DNA from: Siphonodentalium dalli
Lineage: Eukaryota > Mollusca > Scaphopoda > Gadilida > Siphonodentaliidae
Direction: 5' to 3'
DNA length: 64,000 nucleotides
NCBI GenBank assembly: GCA_032622095.1
Contig: CP136061.1
Location: forward strand, 233,428,944-233,492,943
In this document: positions 12,073-23,926 of the stretch, piece after piece
Layout: every line of letters starts with the position of its first letter
Position numbering within the stretch: the first letter of the stretch is position 1
Notes under the pieces: generated by a model
Database searches by the model: none
What the model saw: the letters and a program-made list of their open reading frames with translations, nothing else
What the model was told of the DNA's origin: nothing
Made by a program: the position numbers and the translations under genes

Positions 12073-12223
12073 TGGGATTCGAACCCCGGCGACTCAAAGT
12101 CCGACGTCAATATATATCACACGGCCATGCACCGGTGGCCGCGTGTGGTATTGACGTCGGACTTTGAGTCGCAAGGCGCGCTCGCCGTCATGGGCCGGGA
12201 TTCGAATCCCGTCCAATCCCCAA
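12073..12223. repeat. Head-to-head pair of tRNA-derived sequences forming a palindrome
   Basis: On the plus strand (about 12132-12223) an A-box-like TGGCCGCGTGTGG is followed by GACTTTGAGTC, a GGCG/CGCC mini-stem resembling a long variable arm, and GGATTCGAATCCC, close to the B box. On the minus strand (about 12140-12073) a related copy has TGGCCGTGTG, the same GACTTTGAGTC and a perfect B box GGTTCGAATCC, but lacks the variable arm. The two share 23 complementary bases and converge at their 5' ends. Both are followed by runs of A on their own sense strand. Neither folds into a convincing full cloverleaf, so I call them tRNA-derived (SINE-head-like) sequences rather than working tRNA genes. 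Confidence 0.55.
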
Positions 12224-12250
12224 AAAAAAAAAATTCTTAAGCATCATATA

Positions 12251-12793
12251 TATAAGCTTGATCATGCCATGAATCTCTACTCTGACTAACGCCCGTAGAG
12301 ATCATATTCCACCAGTACTAAACCTGCATGGGAACTTTTTGAAGTTTTGACAGGGAACCTTATAAAGTCGAAAAAATCACACAGGGAACATATTTCTTTG
12401 TTATTATCTGTTTCTTAATAATGTACTTCACTGTAGGTAAAGGTCCCAACTTGAAATTAACGATTTAAGTGACTTTGTTACCGATTTGTTTTTGCGTTTC
12501 TTACAATTATGGAATTTTTCCTGGGTAATTAATTGAATGATTATTGCGATATCGGCTCTCAAAAGTTACAGAAAAGCATGTATACAGTTTCGAGTTGGGA
12601 CCTTCACATATAGTGAAGTACACTATTAAGGAACAGATAAACATTAAGAAATTTATTTCCCGTGTTATTTTTTCGAATTTAGAAGGTTCCCTGTCAAAAC
12701 TTCAAAAAGTTCCAAGGTTTTTTGCTGGTGGCATATGATCTCTACGGGTGTTAGCCATAGTAGAGATTCATGGCATTATCTATACATATAAGC
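12251..12793. mobile_element. Fold-back element with ~200 bp arms
   Basis: The left arm (about 12255-12452) contains GCCATGAATCTCTACT, TTGAAGTTTTGACAGGGAAC and CTTCACTGTAGG. The complement of each appears in reverse order at about 12575-12785. The loop is ~120 bp. No coding capacity; the open frame at 12544-12738 falls inside the arm. Confidence 0.7.
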
Positions 12794-13829
12794 GTCAGAC
12801 ACAAATTCGATGCTCTGGTTAATATGTCTGTTAATTATTTCGACAAAAGCAGCTTCAAATTCAATATTTCGGATTAGATCCAGTATATCATCTGAAAGAC
12901 AATTTTTTAATTTCTATATCGACCAGTTTCAATCCTTAAAGGCAGAAACGGAATGAGAATGCAAACTGAAACCCCACTTTAGATATAATAAGCAAATAAC
13001 TCGATCTATTATTAGTAAGCTCCATGTTTTCCAATAAAAAAAAAAAAATTGTGATAGCTCCCATCTATAGTGCATGGTCACCCGAATGTCAATATGAAGT
13101 TTGGTGACGATCAGAAGAGAGATGTGACCTGTAGGATGTGCTAACGGAAATTGTTGACGGGTCACGGATGCACGCATAGACGACGGACGCCAACCGATAG
13201 CAATAGCTTGACTTCGTACACGTGTAGCTATATATACTATAAAGAGCGTTCTCAATAATGTGCTTTTGTGAATCGTTTTAACGTATACTTATGGATGGTT
13301 TTGTGCATTTTCACGATGCCCGTGTGATACGAATGATGATGCAAGTATTTTTTTTTTGCCTATATATTCAGCGTAAAATTGCATGACAAAAAGAGATTCT
13401 ACATTATTTGGTGTCAGATAGGACAGTGCGAGTATCTTTAACAACTATACTGCAGTTAACTCCAGTTCGATGTGTACAATCAATATCCTATACAATCCCA
13501 AATGTACACGCGGATATGAACGAAGTTTGGTCACTCCTTATCAAAAGCACAAAGCCACGTGAAATCACAACACGTTCGTGATACCTCGCATTTCCTTCTT
13601 GTTCAAAGGAATGTCAACTGTGTTCCCATATCGTCCAATCGGGCATGTTCCTTACACAACAGTTTATTAAAGGGACTAAAGTCCTTCGAAGTGGTTCATG
13701 CGAAATAACGCACTGTTAAAACTGATTTTAAATTTACAGATGTAGAGGGAATAATGTAACGAACCGTATAGGTTATGTATGTAGTGCATGTTTTGATACG
13801 ACGGACCGTGTGAACTTTATTTCCAGGTT
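12794..13829. other. No gene; decayed dispersed repeat
   Basis: About 13040-13215 resembles the repeat at 26.3-26.74 kb (GCTCCCATCTATAGTG, GAAGTTTGGTGACGATC, then a CTTGACTT-type end). The remainder shows nothing recognisable. Confidence 0.45.
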
Positions 13830-14052
13830 TTGATGTAATTGACCACTTTTCATGCAACTAACGAGTATTGGTGTAAAAATCGCCAGCTATTGATGTAACT
13901 GACGAGTTCTGATGTAAAATCGCCAGCATTTGATGTAAAATAAGGTCACCACTTTTGGAATAAAATCGCCAGCTTTTGATGTAAAAAGAACAGGCAAAGA
14001 GATTTGAAGTGGGAAAACAAACGCCAGCTTTTGATATAAAATCGTTTTCTTT
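13830..14052. repeat. Short degenerate tandem repeat upstream of zinc-finger array 1
   Basis: Variants of CGCCAGCTTTTGATGTAAAA recur about every 30-40 bases. The same phrase in the opposite orientation occurs at about 20041-20150, upstream of the inverted array 3, so it belongs to the duplicated unit. Confidence 0.6.
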
Positions 14053-14560
<508 letters not shown>

Positions 14561-15585
14561 GGTTCAACAAAAGCATATAAATAAATAGGCAAATGTGCCA
14601 TCATCTACACATATCCCACGTATATAGTGGATTCCATTACGAGAAAAACGATAGGCTTCTGTAACAAACTGTTTGATATTTAAATTTTCAGGTAACATAT
14701 ATGATCTAGTAAAGTGGCTCGGTCAAATAAGAATGATTCTGTATAATCAGGAGAGGAGTTCAAGGAATAGGGATACATCTACATAATATACCATGTAGCA
14801 TGCGTGTGGTCGGTGGATACCGTGATGGTTCCTGGCCCCCAAAGTTAATGACATATTAGGCTTATTGTAAACGCAATAAGACCTGACAAAAGAACAAATT
14901 TGTAAAGATGACACAACCTACATATGTCACACGTATATGGTCGATTACAATAACACGCCAAAATTTGCACGACAGCTACGCCCATATTCCTTCCTGTTAA
15001 TAATAATATTTAAAAGAACAAGGGATAGATAGTAGTCTGATACACTGATAGCAAACACAGTCCCAAATCACACTATATATGAACGATTTTCGTTCCCTTT
15101 GTTTTAACTTGGTAACAACTTTGCTTTTCGTTGTTGATATAGATTGGTGCAAAACGAATTTATTCTTGGCAATAATATAGGGGATGCATTTATATAATTA
15201 TGATTTGATTTCTTGAAGAATTATATTTGCTATTGATATCTGCACCAATGTTTCTTTACTGGCCCTTCGATGGCAGACACCGAAGGCCAATTAACGGTGC
15301 CCCGCAGTTGGTCATCGATGGGCATTACTGGCATGTTATTGGCATGAATACGGCCAAATGTTTTAGTGCGAGGTTGACGTTCATCCGTCTAAACTTCTCC
15401 AACATCAGTGCGTGAGAGGCATCCCCACTGGGATGATAACTCTCAAATGAGGACTTAAAGGGATACAAAATTCTCGTAGTGGGTAAATGTGCAAAAATAT
15501 ATAAGTCTGTCAAAAACATCACCACTAAGAACATGGAGAAATAATTCTCGTGTTGAAAACATTGTTATGGAATTAAAACTACCAC
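14561..15585. other. No gene; tail shared with array 2
   Basis: 14630-14790 (CCATTACGAGAAAAACGATA, AAAGTGGCTCGGTCAAATAA, TATAATCAGGAGAGGAGTTC) is repeated in the same orientation at about 16430-16580. The rest (14850-15585) holds no recognised feature. Confidence 0.5.
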
Positions 15586-16300
15586 TGTGACGTGTGTCAG
15601 AAGGAATTCAGTCCGACCATGCGAGTGTGACGTGTGTCAGACGGAATTCAGTCATATATGAAGTCTGACAATGTATAAGAGCAACACCGGTGATCGACCA
15701 TACGAGTGTGACGTGTGTGAGAAGTAATTCAGTCATATCTGGAGTATGACAATTCATAAGAGGAGCAACACCGGTGATCGAGCATACGAGTGTGACGTGT
15801 GTCAGAAGGAATTCAGTCATATATGGAGTCTGACAATGCATAAGAGGACCAACGCCGGTGATCGGCCACACGAGTGTGACGTGTGTCAGAAGGAATTCAG
15901 TCATATCTGGAGTCTGACCATGCATAAGAGGACCAACACCGGTGATCGAGCATGTGTCAGAAGGAATTCAGTCATATATGGAGTCTGACAATGCATAAGA
16001 TGAGCAACACCGATGATCGCAAATACGAGTTTGACGTGTCAGAAGATAATTCAGTCATATCTGGAGTCTAATAATCCACACAAGTCCGACAACGGTGATC
16101 GACTATGAGTTTGACGTTTGCCATATCGAAGACATTTGTGACCCGCCATATCAAATCCAGTCGGAAGTCGGGATTTTTTTTACCCTGTGACGTGTCTCGG
16201 AAGGCGTTTAATTAGTCCGGAAACCTTACAGTTCATATGAGAATCCACACAGGCGATCGCCGATACGAATGTGACACTATATGTCATGTCTCATGTGTGT
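15586..16300 (+). pseudogene. Decayed C2H2 zinc-finger array 2
   Basis: About eight ~84 bp finger units. The best stretch, 15746-15985, is open for 80 codons and holds two full fingers with CDVC, the hydrophobic EFSHIWSLTM and MHKRT, joined by GDRP linkers. The fourth zinc ligand, normally histidine, is asparagine in most units (KRTN, KRSN). Upstream and downstream units are frameshifted. About 16210-16280 repeats the HMRIHTGDR finger seen at the end of array 1. No start codon with an upstream domain is visible, so this is a relic of a repeat-rich zinc-finger gene. Confidence 0.7.
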
Positions 16301-17542
16301 TCGCTGGCTATCGTATACGTAATGGTTCTTGATCCCAAAATTAATGATACATTCGGTTGAAAAACAAGAGTATAAATAAATAGGAAAATGTTCCATTATC
16401 TATACCCATATCACGCGTATTATTATAGTGGATTCCATTACGAGAAAAACTATAGGTTTCTTTTACTAGCTGTTAAATTCTCAGGTAACATTTATGATAT
16501 CGTAAAGTGGCTTGGTCAAATAACAATGCTTCTATATAATCAGGAGATGAGCTCGGGGAATAGGGATAAATCTACATAATAAACCATGTCTCAGGCGTGT
16601 GTTCGAAGGTTACCGTGGTGTGTGTATGTGGTAGACAAGTGCCTATCAGCCCAGGGGGGGGGGTATGTCGAGGTGGGTGGGTGGCCCGAGGGGAAAAAAC
16701 GCGTTTTTTACACCCTCTTTTTTACTAAAGACCTGTTGTGCCCTTATATGACATTTGTAACAGTTTAAAACATATTATAAGAATTTATAACTGCAAACAC
16801 ACCATATTTATGTTACTGGGACCTCATATGGGCCTTAGGAGAGATGACATTAAGCTATATGGCATGTTGCATATGGGGAGGTGGGGTGAAAATATTCCTT
16901 CCCGACACCCTTCGGAAAGAAGCTTCGAGAAATGTAAAACTGAAATATATAAACTTGTCTTGATGTAACTAAAGCCAAGATCATTGTGTGCATGGAAAAA
17001 GAGCAACTGCCTCAAACAATAATGTGACTATAAATGGCTAGAATATAACTGTCATCACACTGTTCACCAGTGCATCAAGCCAATCAGTGAAATATTTGCA
17101 TGTCTATCAACTCATATGATCTGTTACACTCACAACACCTAAAATATCCCAAGTCTGGCATAGTGACTGTTTGTCATTTATTATAACAGACGTTGCTCCA
17201 GTAGACTAACAAAAGTGTTAAGGCATAATGCTAGATACTGGGCTGGTTGACAGACTAATCGGGAAATGGTTAGAAATTATGAAATTGTGTGTATCCTGTA
17301 CAATGACCTAAGTTTGCATATATAAGTAAACTTGTCCTGATGCAACTAACGCCTAGATCATTGTGTGCATGGAAAAATAGCGAGCAACTGTCTCAAACAT
17401 CATGTGACTATAAATGGGTAGAAAATATCTGTCATCAGTGCTTCAATCCAATCAGTGAATTATTTGCATGTCTTTCAACTCAGATGATCTCTCACAAGAC
17501 CGAAAGTATCCAAGTCTGGTATAGTACTGTGAATGCTTGTCA
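16301..17542. other. No gene; internal direct duplication
   Basis: About 16975-17170 and 17350-17540 are diverged direct copies (GATCATTGTGTGCATGGAAA, GTGACTATAAATGG, AATCAGTGAA, CAAGTCTGG). A G-rich run lies near 16650-16700. Open frames here overlap these repeats and match nothing I know. Confidence 0.45.
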
Positions 17543-17919
17543 TCTATATATATAAACGAGTAGGATCTGTCCGGAGTTTTCTCACAGACCCCTGGACCGA
17601 GTTCAACCAAATTTGGTGTGGTGACTCGGGGTACCCTGGCGGATGTTATAATGGTATTAGTTTTTCAAAAAATTTATTAAAAAAATAAACTAAAATTGGT
17701 TTTGTTAATTGAGCAAGAAATTCAATCTTTAAAAAAAAGTATATTAAAACGATATATATAAATCAAAATGTTTCAATGACCAAATGTGCTTGAAGCGCAC
17801 AAAGGGGCCGCCGCTAAGTGAAGGGTCTAAGATCAAAATGTGTGCGAAGTCCAACAAAGGGGGCCACATGTATCTCCGATGCTGAATATAGGCTCCCAAA
17901 TGGAGCCTGTTTCAGCTAG
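17543..17919 (+). mobile_element. Helitron-like non-autonomous element
   Basis: Begins TCTATATATATAAACGAGTA, carries GGATCTGTCCGGAGTTTTCT, and ends with a hairpin (GGCTCCCAAATGGAGCC) a few bases before CTAG (17916-17919). A 5' TC, a 3' hairpin and a CTAG end without inverted repeats or target duplication fit Helitrons/Helentrons. A relative lies at 43460-43676. Confidence 0.65.
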
Positions 17920-18040
17920 TTTAGTATACTAGAACTAAGCTGCTGAAGGGTCTGTCTAAGATCAAAATGTGTGCGAAGTCCAACAAAGAGGGCCACATGT
18001 ATCTCCGATGCTGAATATAGGCTCCCAAATTAAGCCTGTT
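17920..18040 (+). repeat. Second, partly duplicated Helitron-like 3' end
   Basis: AAGATCAAAATGTGTGCGAA through GGCTCCCAAATTAAGCCTG repeats the 3' part of the preceding element, again ending at CTAG, with the hairpin spoiled by substitutions. Confidence 0.55.
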
Positions 18041-18222
18041 CATCTAGTTTAGTATAATAGAACTAAGTTGCTCCAGTAGACTAACATAAGTGGTATGGAA
18101 TATGTTAGATAATGGACTGGTTGACAAACTACATCTAGTTTAGTATAATAGAACTAAGTTGCTCCAGTAGACTAACATAAGTGGTATGGAATATGTTAGA
18201 TAATGGACTGGTTGACAAACTA
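18041..18222 (+). repeat. Exact tandem duplication of 91 bp
   Basis: 18041-18131 and 18132-18222 appear identical base for base (CATCTAGTTTAGTATAATAG through GGTTGACAAACTA). A diverged version of the inner part occurs at about 17193-17265. Confidence 0.85.
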
Positions 18223-19039
18223 ATCAGGAAATAGTTAGAAATTATGAAATTTTGTGTATTCTGCACAATGACCTAGGTTTACAGATGATCAGCAATTTAT
18301 AAAACGTTTTTTTTCAATTAAAACAGCTTCTGAAACAGGTTAAACTGTTATTTGAACTAATTGAGATAAGATAATTCCCAGTCATAAGAGTGATATCAGT
18401 ATAGTTTAATGAGATTTTAGACCAATTTTAGTGAAATTTGGGGGGTGGGTGTCAAAAAATTGGGAATAATTTTTTTTTTTTGCAGGTTTGGGGGTGATGG
18501 GTCCCCGAAAATGCCAGATGCAAAAAAAACGCATACCTTCTTGCAAATTTTTTACTACACACCCCTGATCAGCCAGTATTATTTTTTAAATCCATAGTTG
18601 CCTGTATTAACATTTTGTTTAAATTAATACAGCTTCTGAAACAGGTTAAACTGTCAAACTAAAGGAGATAATTTCCCAGTCATACGGTTTTAGACCAAAA
18701 TGAGTGAAATTTTGGGGGTGGGGTGTCCAACAATTGGGAGCAAACAATTTTTTATTTTTTTTGTTGCAGATTTGTTACTACCCACTCCCCCGCTATTATC
18801 GCCAATTAGGTGACGTTTAGCTAATTATGTAAGGGTCGGGCTATTATTGAGTGCGTCAAACCACAATGAACGGCGCGACACCTACCGGTACGTCACAGAC
18901 AAGAGCTGTTTGGTCGTTATGCGAATTCAACGCACGGAAACATTGTGTTTATCTTCTAGGAACCCACACAAAGTGTTAATAATGATTTTTCGGCTACTAT
19001 TGTGTCATGAAAATGATTCGTATATAATCTGCCAGGTTT
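18223..19039. other. No gene; diverged direct repeat
   Basis: About 18325-18480 and 18630-18750 are direct copies (CAGCTTCTGAAACAGGTTAA, CCCAGTCATA, TTGGGGGTGG). Nothing coding is recognised. Confidence 0.45.
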
Positions 19040-20030
19040 TCAGGACTGACTACACGCCTTTCGATAAACGTCACACCCGTATGGTCGATTGACGGTGCGA
19101 AGTCTCTGATTCGATAGACTTGCGGTATGACCTATCCATAACCACGTCACACTCGTATGGGCGATCCCCGGTGTGTATTTTTGTGTGTGTTGCCAGGTTT
19201 TCGGAATAACGAAATGTCTTATATGTGGCACACACCATATATGAGATTATTATTATTATAGATACATTTAGAGCGCATTATACAATAAATTAGTTTCAAT
19301 TCGCTTACAATACAGACATGGCACACATCCTAAAATAATAGTAAATAGCGAATGGATAATTTTATATACAAAGAACCTAACTAGAAAATACGCAAATGTA
19401 ACCTAATTCTCAACCGCGGTAAAGGCAATATAAATAAATAAATAAATAACAGTTTTGTATAGCGTAAAATCCACCGAAGTGCTCTAAAACGCTTGACATG
19501 TTAAACATAAAATACAATTGCAAATATAAGACATAATTTTGGACATCAACAAAAAATGTAAAACTATAAGTGAGACGTTACTAAGAAATACAGAAGCGCA
19601 TAAAATTACAAATCGAAAAAATATTTAAAAGTTACTGGTAAATTGGGGGTGGTAACATGCTAAAAAATGCTAACAACGAAAAAATGATGCCACATACTGG
19701 TATGGACGATCGCCGGTGTTGGTGTTGGTCCTCTGATGCATTGTCAGACTCCATATATGAGTGAATACCTTCTGACACACTTCACATGCGTATGGGCGAT
19801 CACCAGTGTGAATTCCGGGTGTTGTCAGGTATTCAGAATCACTAAATGTCGGATTGCACATGTCACACGTGTATGGTCGATCTACCGGTGTTGGTCCTCT
19901 TATGCGTGACAAGACTAGATATGACTGAATTCCGTCTGACATACGTCGTGTGGGCGACCCCCGGTGTGTTCTCTTATGCATGGTCATGCTCCAGATATCT
20001 GAATTCCTTCTGACACACGTCAAAGAAAAA
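19040..20030 (-). pseudogene. Decayed C2H2 zinc-finger array 3 (inverted)
   Basis: On the minus strand, 20023-19670 stays open for 117 codons with RPYTCDMC, then GIHTGDRPYACEVC and SLTMHQRT, i.e. two or three recognisable fingers among frameshifted ones. 19231-19040 adds a further broken finger (NRPYGCDVY). About 19245-19660 between them is AT-rich, non-ZF sequence (ATT repeats), apparently an insertion. The flanking CGCCAGCTTTTGATG-type repeats on its 5' side (20041-20150) show that it is an inverted relative of arrays 1 and 2. Confidence 0.65.
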
Positions 20031-21019
20031 TGGTTTACATAAAAAGCTGGCGTGTTTTACTTCAAAACTCTTTTCCTGTTCTTTATACATCAAAAGCTGG
20101 CGATTTTACTTCAAAAGTTGTGACCTTATTTTACACAAAAAGCTGGCTTCAGCGAAATTGATATGAATCAAGCTGGATTGCGCTGAAGCGCAATTGAATT
20201 GCGCAATTATTAATGAATGTGAATTTGGCCTCGTCATAACAATGCAGCTATAGTAATATACGGTACTACTGGAAATGTTTGAAAAACCGATAACAATGAT
20301 TATCGGAATGCTAATGCGGTATGCAATATATTGTATATAGTGGGATATTTGCGTGTGTGTTTTATTTTTATTTTTTTTATTTTTGTCGTTTTAAATGTTG
20401 CGAAGAAAATGTGTGTGTATGGCTTCACCGAAAGAGAATCACTAAAATGACATATTCAATAATATCTTATATATGATCATCTAGTATATCAAATCAGCAG
20501 CATATACGCGGTTGTGGTGTTATTTCGTTCGAGTTCATTTAAATCATGTACATTTAAATATTTAAAAACCGGAATGATTATTGGGAGCATGCATACATAG
20601 GCCTACACATCTTCAAAATAAAAAGATGATGCAGTTATGCTCTACTCGCTGTACAGTTTCGTAAAATGTTGAATTTAATATACATGCACACGTATCTTAT
20701 ATAATGAACGACTAAGAACTGAAACTCCCATCAGATACAAAACGTTTACGAAAATAATTTGTCAGTTTTGAATTCGCGCGGCACTGTGTGCAAATTTAAG
20801 TGTTCGAAATCAAAACTGAGCGAAAAATAGTACCGGTAGTGTGCGCATTTAAATACGAGTAAGGTATATAAATGTTCTGTTATGTTCTGCTGGACGTCTC
20901 TCCTCTATTTATGAGCAGCACCCGGCCCACATGTGGGTTAAAAAATATAAAACCTCGTCTTAGTTGTAAGACAACAATGAAACTTACAACTGAGACTAGG
21001 TTATATATTTTTTTTAAGC
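20031..21019. other. No gene; repeat tail and small hairpin
   Basis: 20041-20150 is the inverted counterpart of the repeat at 13.83-14.05 kb. 20760-20870 (TTTGAATTCGCGCGGCACTG, GAGCGAAAAATAGTA, TAAATACGAGTAAGGT) recurs diverged at 47285-47385. A hairpin of ~30 bp arms lies at about 20940-21012 (AAACCTCGTCTTAGTTGTAA and complement). Confidence 0.5.
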
Positions 21020-21474
21020 TTAAAGGTACTCAATCCGATAAAACTCCTCTCAATTACTATTTTAATGGCTTCGGTGTCAAAAATATTTGATTCGAGTCGA
21101 GGAAGTCACCCATCAAAGCTCAGATTTGTTAGATATCGATTTTAGAAATCTATTATTTTTCATTATCGGGAATACTTTCTGGCCCAGAACTCAGTCAAAA
21201 TTGCGTTATTATTACCACTTGATTTTAGAGTTATCCATCCTTGTCTGTTTGAAAAAGTGTTTTGGACAATTATTAGTACTCATCTCGAGAAACTAACAAA
21301 TTTCAAAAATCAATATCTAATAACTCTGAGCTTTGTTTGATGGGTTCCTCGACTCGAATCAAATATTTTTTAACACCAAAGCCAAAGAAATAGTAATATA
21401 GGACCCTCTGATCGGATTGTTGTTGTTGGAATCTGTTGAGATGGGGACCCTCTGTTCGGATTGAGTACCTTTAA
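21020..21474. mobile_element. TTAA-flanked MITE with AGGTACTCAATCCGA ends
   Basis: TTAA 21020-21023, AGGTACTCAATCCGAT at the left and ATCGGATTG / GGATTGAGTACCT at the right, TTAA 21471-21474. Longer inner arms match too (ATTTGATTCGAGTCGAGGAA and its complement at about 21345). The right end contains a short internal duplication of GGGACCCTCTG. Non-coding. Confidence 0.75.
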
Positions 21475-21559
21475 CATGTGAAAATAAAACTTATGTACAC
21501 ATTGTGTTGTTGTTGTTGTTTTTTTTGTTGTTTAAAAAAAAAAAAATCATGTGGAATGT

Positions 21560-22550
21560 TTATGTACATGTGATTTTTGAGCTTCAACTAGCTCTCAGAA
21601 AATTTAATGACAATGTTATTATAATTTACGTATTGTCAAATAGAAGCTATCTGTCAAATAAAAAGCAATCTGTACAGTATGACGGCAACATTTCTTGCCA
21701 AACAAATATAACATGCGGCGTGCCACAGGGATGTTACTTGGCCTTCTGCTCTTTCTTATATATACGAATGATCTTCCAAATGTGTGCAAAGAATTAAAGG
21801 TAATACGATTTGCTGATGATACAAATGCATTTTACTCAGATAAAGACATTAATGCTTTTAAATCTTGATAAAACAAACTATATGCTTTTCACAAATACAG
21901 TTCTTTGTAAGCCGTTAAATTTTCTACCGGAGCTAAAATTTAATGATAAACTGGTCCAACGGGTTAAAAACACTAAATTCCTAGGAATTAATATTGAAGA
22001 AACTTTGTCATGTGATTTACATGTGGATACAATTATCAATAAATTATCCAGAAACCTAGGAGTCATTCGTAAGGTTAGTGAGTACCAAAAGATACGATGA
22101 AATCACTCTATTCGATTCTTATTATCCCATATCTAACCTATTGTAAGGCTATTTGGAGTGCAACAACAGTGAAAAATCCCCAAAAACTTGAAAAAAAAAG
22201 CAATTGCAGCACTGTCATATGGAAATAAAAATACCCAGGAAATATGCAATAAACATAATTTATTGCTGCTTGAAGATATTGGAAATATGCAACTGCTTCA
22301 AATTGTACATGATTTTCACCACAAGAAACTCCCTAAATCACTGACTTTCTTATTTACAAGCTTACAGGATATCCATAATTCCAATACACGGTTCAAAGCT
22401 AACTCAAATCTATTCTGTGTATTTAAAAGAACGAAAAAAACAAAAAAATCCATATCAACCAAAGCCAGATGCCCGTGGAACGAATTACCAAGTGACTGCA
22501 AGCTCAGAATAGAAATTTATAGCAATTACTCAAAATATCTGAAATAATAT
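21560..22550 (+). pseudogene. LINE reverse transcriptase C-terminal half, broken
   Basis: Blocks in order but in different frames: SYLSNKKQSVQYDG and CGVPQG (21640-21730), RFADDT (about 21805), LDKTNYMLFTN, then VKNTKFLGINIEETLSCDLH (21965-22020), IIPYLTYCKAIWSA (about 22120), KKAIAALSYGNKNT, and WNELPSDCK near the end (22188-22544). This is the usual order of a CR1/jockey-type RT from the palm to the C-terminus, and the catalytic FADD is kept. At least three frameshifts or stops (near 21740, 21800, 22100) inactivate it, and the endonuclease and N-terminal RT are absent (5'-truncated). Confidence 0.8.
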
Positions 22551-22906
22551 TTCATTAACAAGCAACATAAAACCAACCTCGAGATCCCCCACTGATATAG
22601 TACTCCTCCCTGGTTACCAACATGTATTACACTAGTAATACAAAGCAGAGTTCTGACACCACGGTGCTATTCAGATTAGGACAAGCTACTTATTGTTTCA
22701 TACTATTAATGCATAATTCCTCGGAATTTCCTCCTACTCTGATTAGCCCTACATGGTGAGGGGAAAGAAAAGTCTGAATATTTCAACTACATGTATTATA
22801 TAGCTAACGTGTCATCCCATATTGAAATCCGTACAATAACCAATGGATAACTCGGAATGAACCAAACTAACCTATCCAAACATGTTTGAACCTCCGCATC
22901 TGTATA
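22551..22906. other. LINE 3' flank, nothing recognised
   Basis: Non-coding AT-rich sequence between the LINE stop and the next TIR element. Confidence 0.4.
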
Positions 22907-23926
22907 TAGGGTAATTTGGGGCATAATGCGACACATAAGCACATTAGACCCCATCATACCACTAAAAACGATGGAAGGGCACACATTATTAAAATAAAAG
23001 TTAGATAAATATTTCCACTATATAATTTAATACTCGCACTTGCCTGGGAAGCACCAATTTCTGAACAGCATTACTCCCCGTCGACGTACCCAATCCGTCG
23101 CATTATGCCCCATACACGGGGTACAATGCGACACATTTGACATTACAACATCAGCATATACCGAACCTAATAAATGCAAGACGGTCTGCAGTTTCTTTTC
23201 TTTTGTGGATTGAAAGAATGTATAAGCGTTAGTTAAAGTCATAGCAGCAGACCAATGAGACATTTTATTGATTTTATGGCGGGTAAAATAGCACCATAAA
23301 GTTTTGATTTCAGGAAAATGGCCGGGTAGGGTTAACAATAATTATTTATCTATATCATGTTTTAATGTTTGGGAATGATCGAATATGTTTTTTTATTTCT
23401 TTTCTTTTGAACTAAGGTTACGATAAGATTTATTTTTCCAGGTTTTCTTTGCGATATGCCTTTATATCATATTTTTTTCTCGTACTGGTTGTACCCGAGT
23501 GTCGCATTATGCCCCACAACCAGACAACCCGTCTCTCCCCCAAATATGAGTGAATGTGAATAACCGATGTACATAGAACTGATCAACTTACTATATAACT
23601 CGTTTTACTTTACCAAAATACGCATGTCGCTTTGGTGGTAGTGGTAAGATGTTCTCTTTTTAACATGTACAAGACATACCGGAAGTTATAAACCATTCAA
23701 AAAGGGGGTCACCAAATGTGGGTACCCCTACTCCGGCGTTTCGCATGTGAGATTAAACAGTCATAATGATGTCGGTCCAATTGCAATTGGGATGTCAACT
23801 TCTATGATTGGTCTTACTAAAATAATAAATGTGCGATTCAACTTCAGTCATGGAAAAATCATATGGCCTGATGACGACCGTCTGTCGCATTATGCCCCGC
23901 GTCGCATTATGCCCCACATTACCCTA
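22907..23926. mobile_element. 1 kb TIR element with GGGTAAT ends and internal GTCGCATTATGCCCC copies
   Basis: TA, then GGGTAATTTGGGGCATAATG; at the right CATTATGCCCCACATTACCC then TA. The element proper is 22909-23924. GTCGCATTATGCCCC or its complement (some with a change) occurs at about 22916, 23097, 23118, 23501, 23884 and 23901. A 103-codon minus-strand frame (23027-23338) lies within; I recognise no domain in it. TA flanks suggest Tc1/mariner-type integration, but without a transposase the class is open. Confidence 0.65.

Noticed and set aside
12132-12223. Candidate tRNA gene (Leu/Ser-like with a long variable arm)
   Set aside because: The acceptor stem has no 5' partner, the anticodon stem has two mismatches, and a related copy faces it head to head; better explained as a SINE-head-like sequence.
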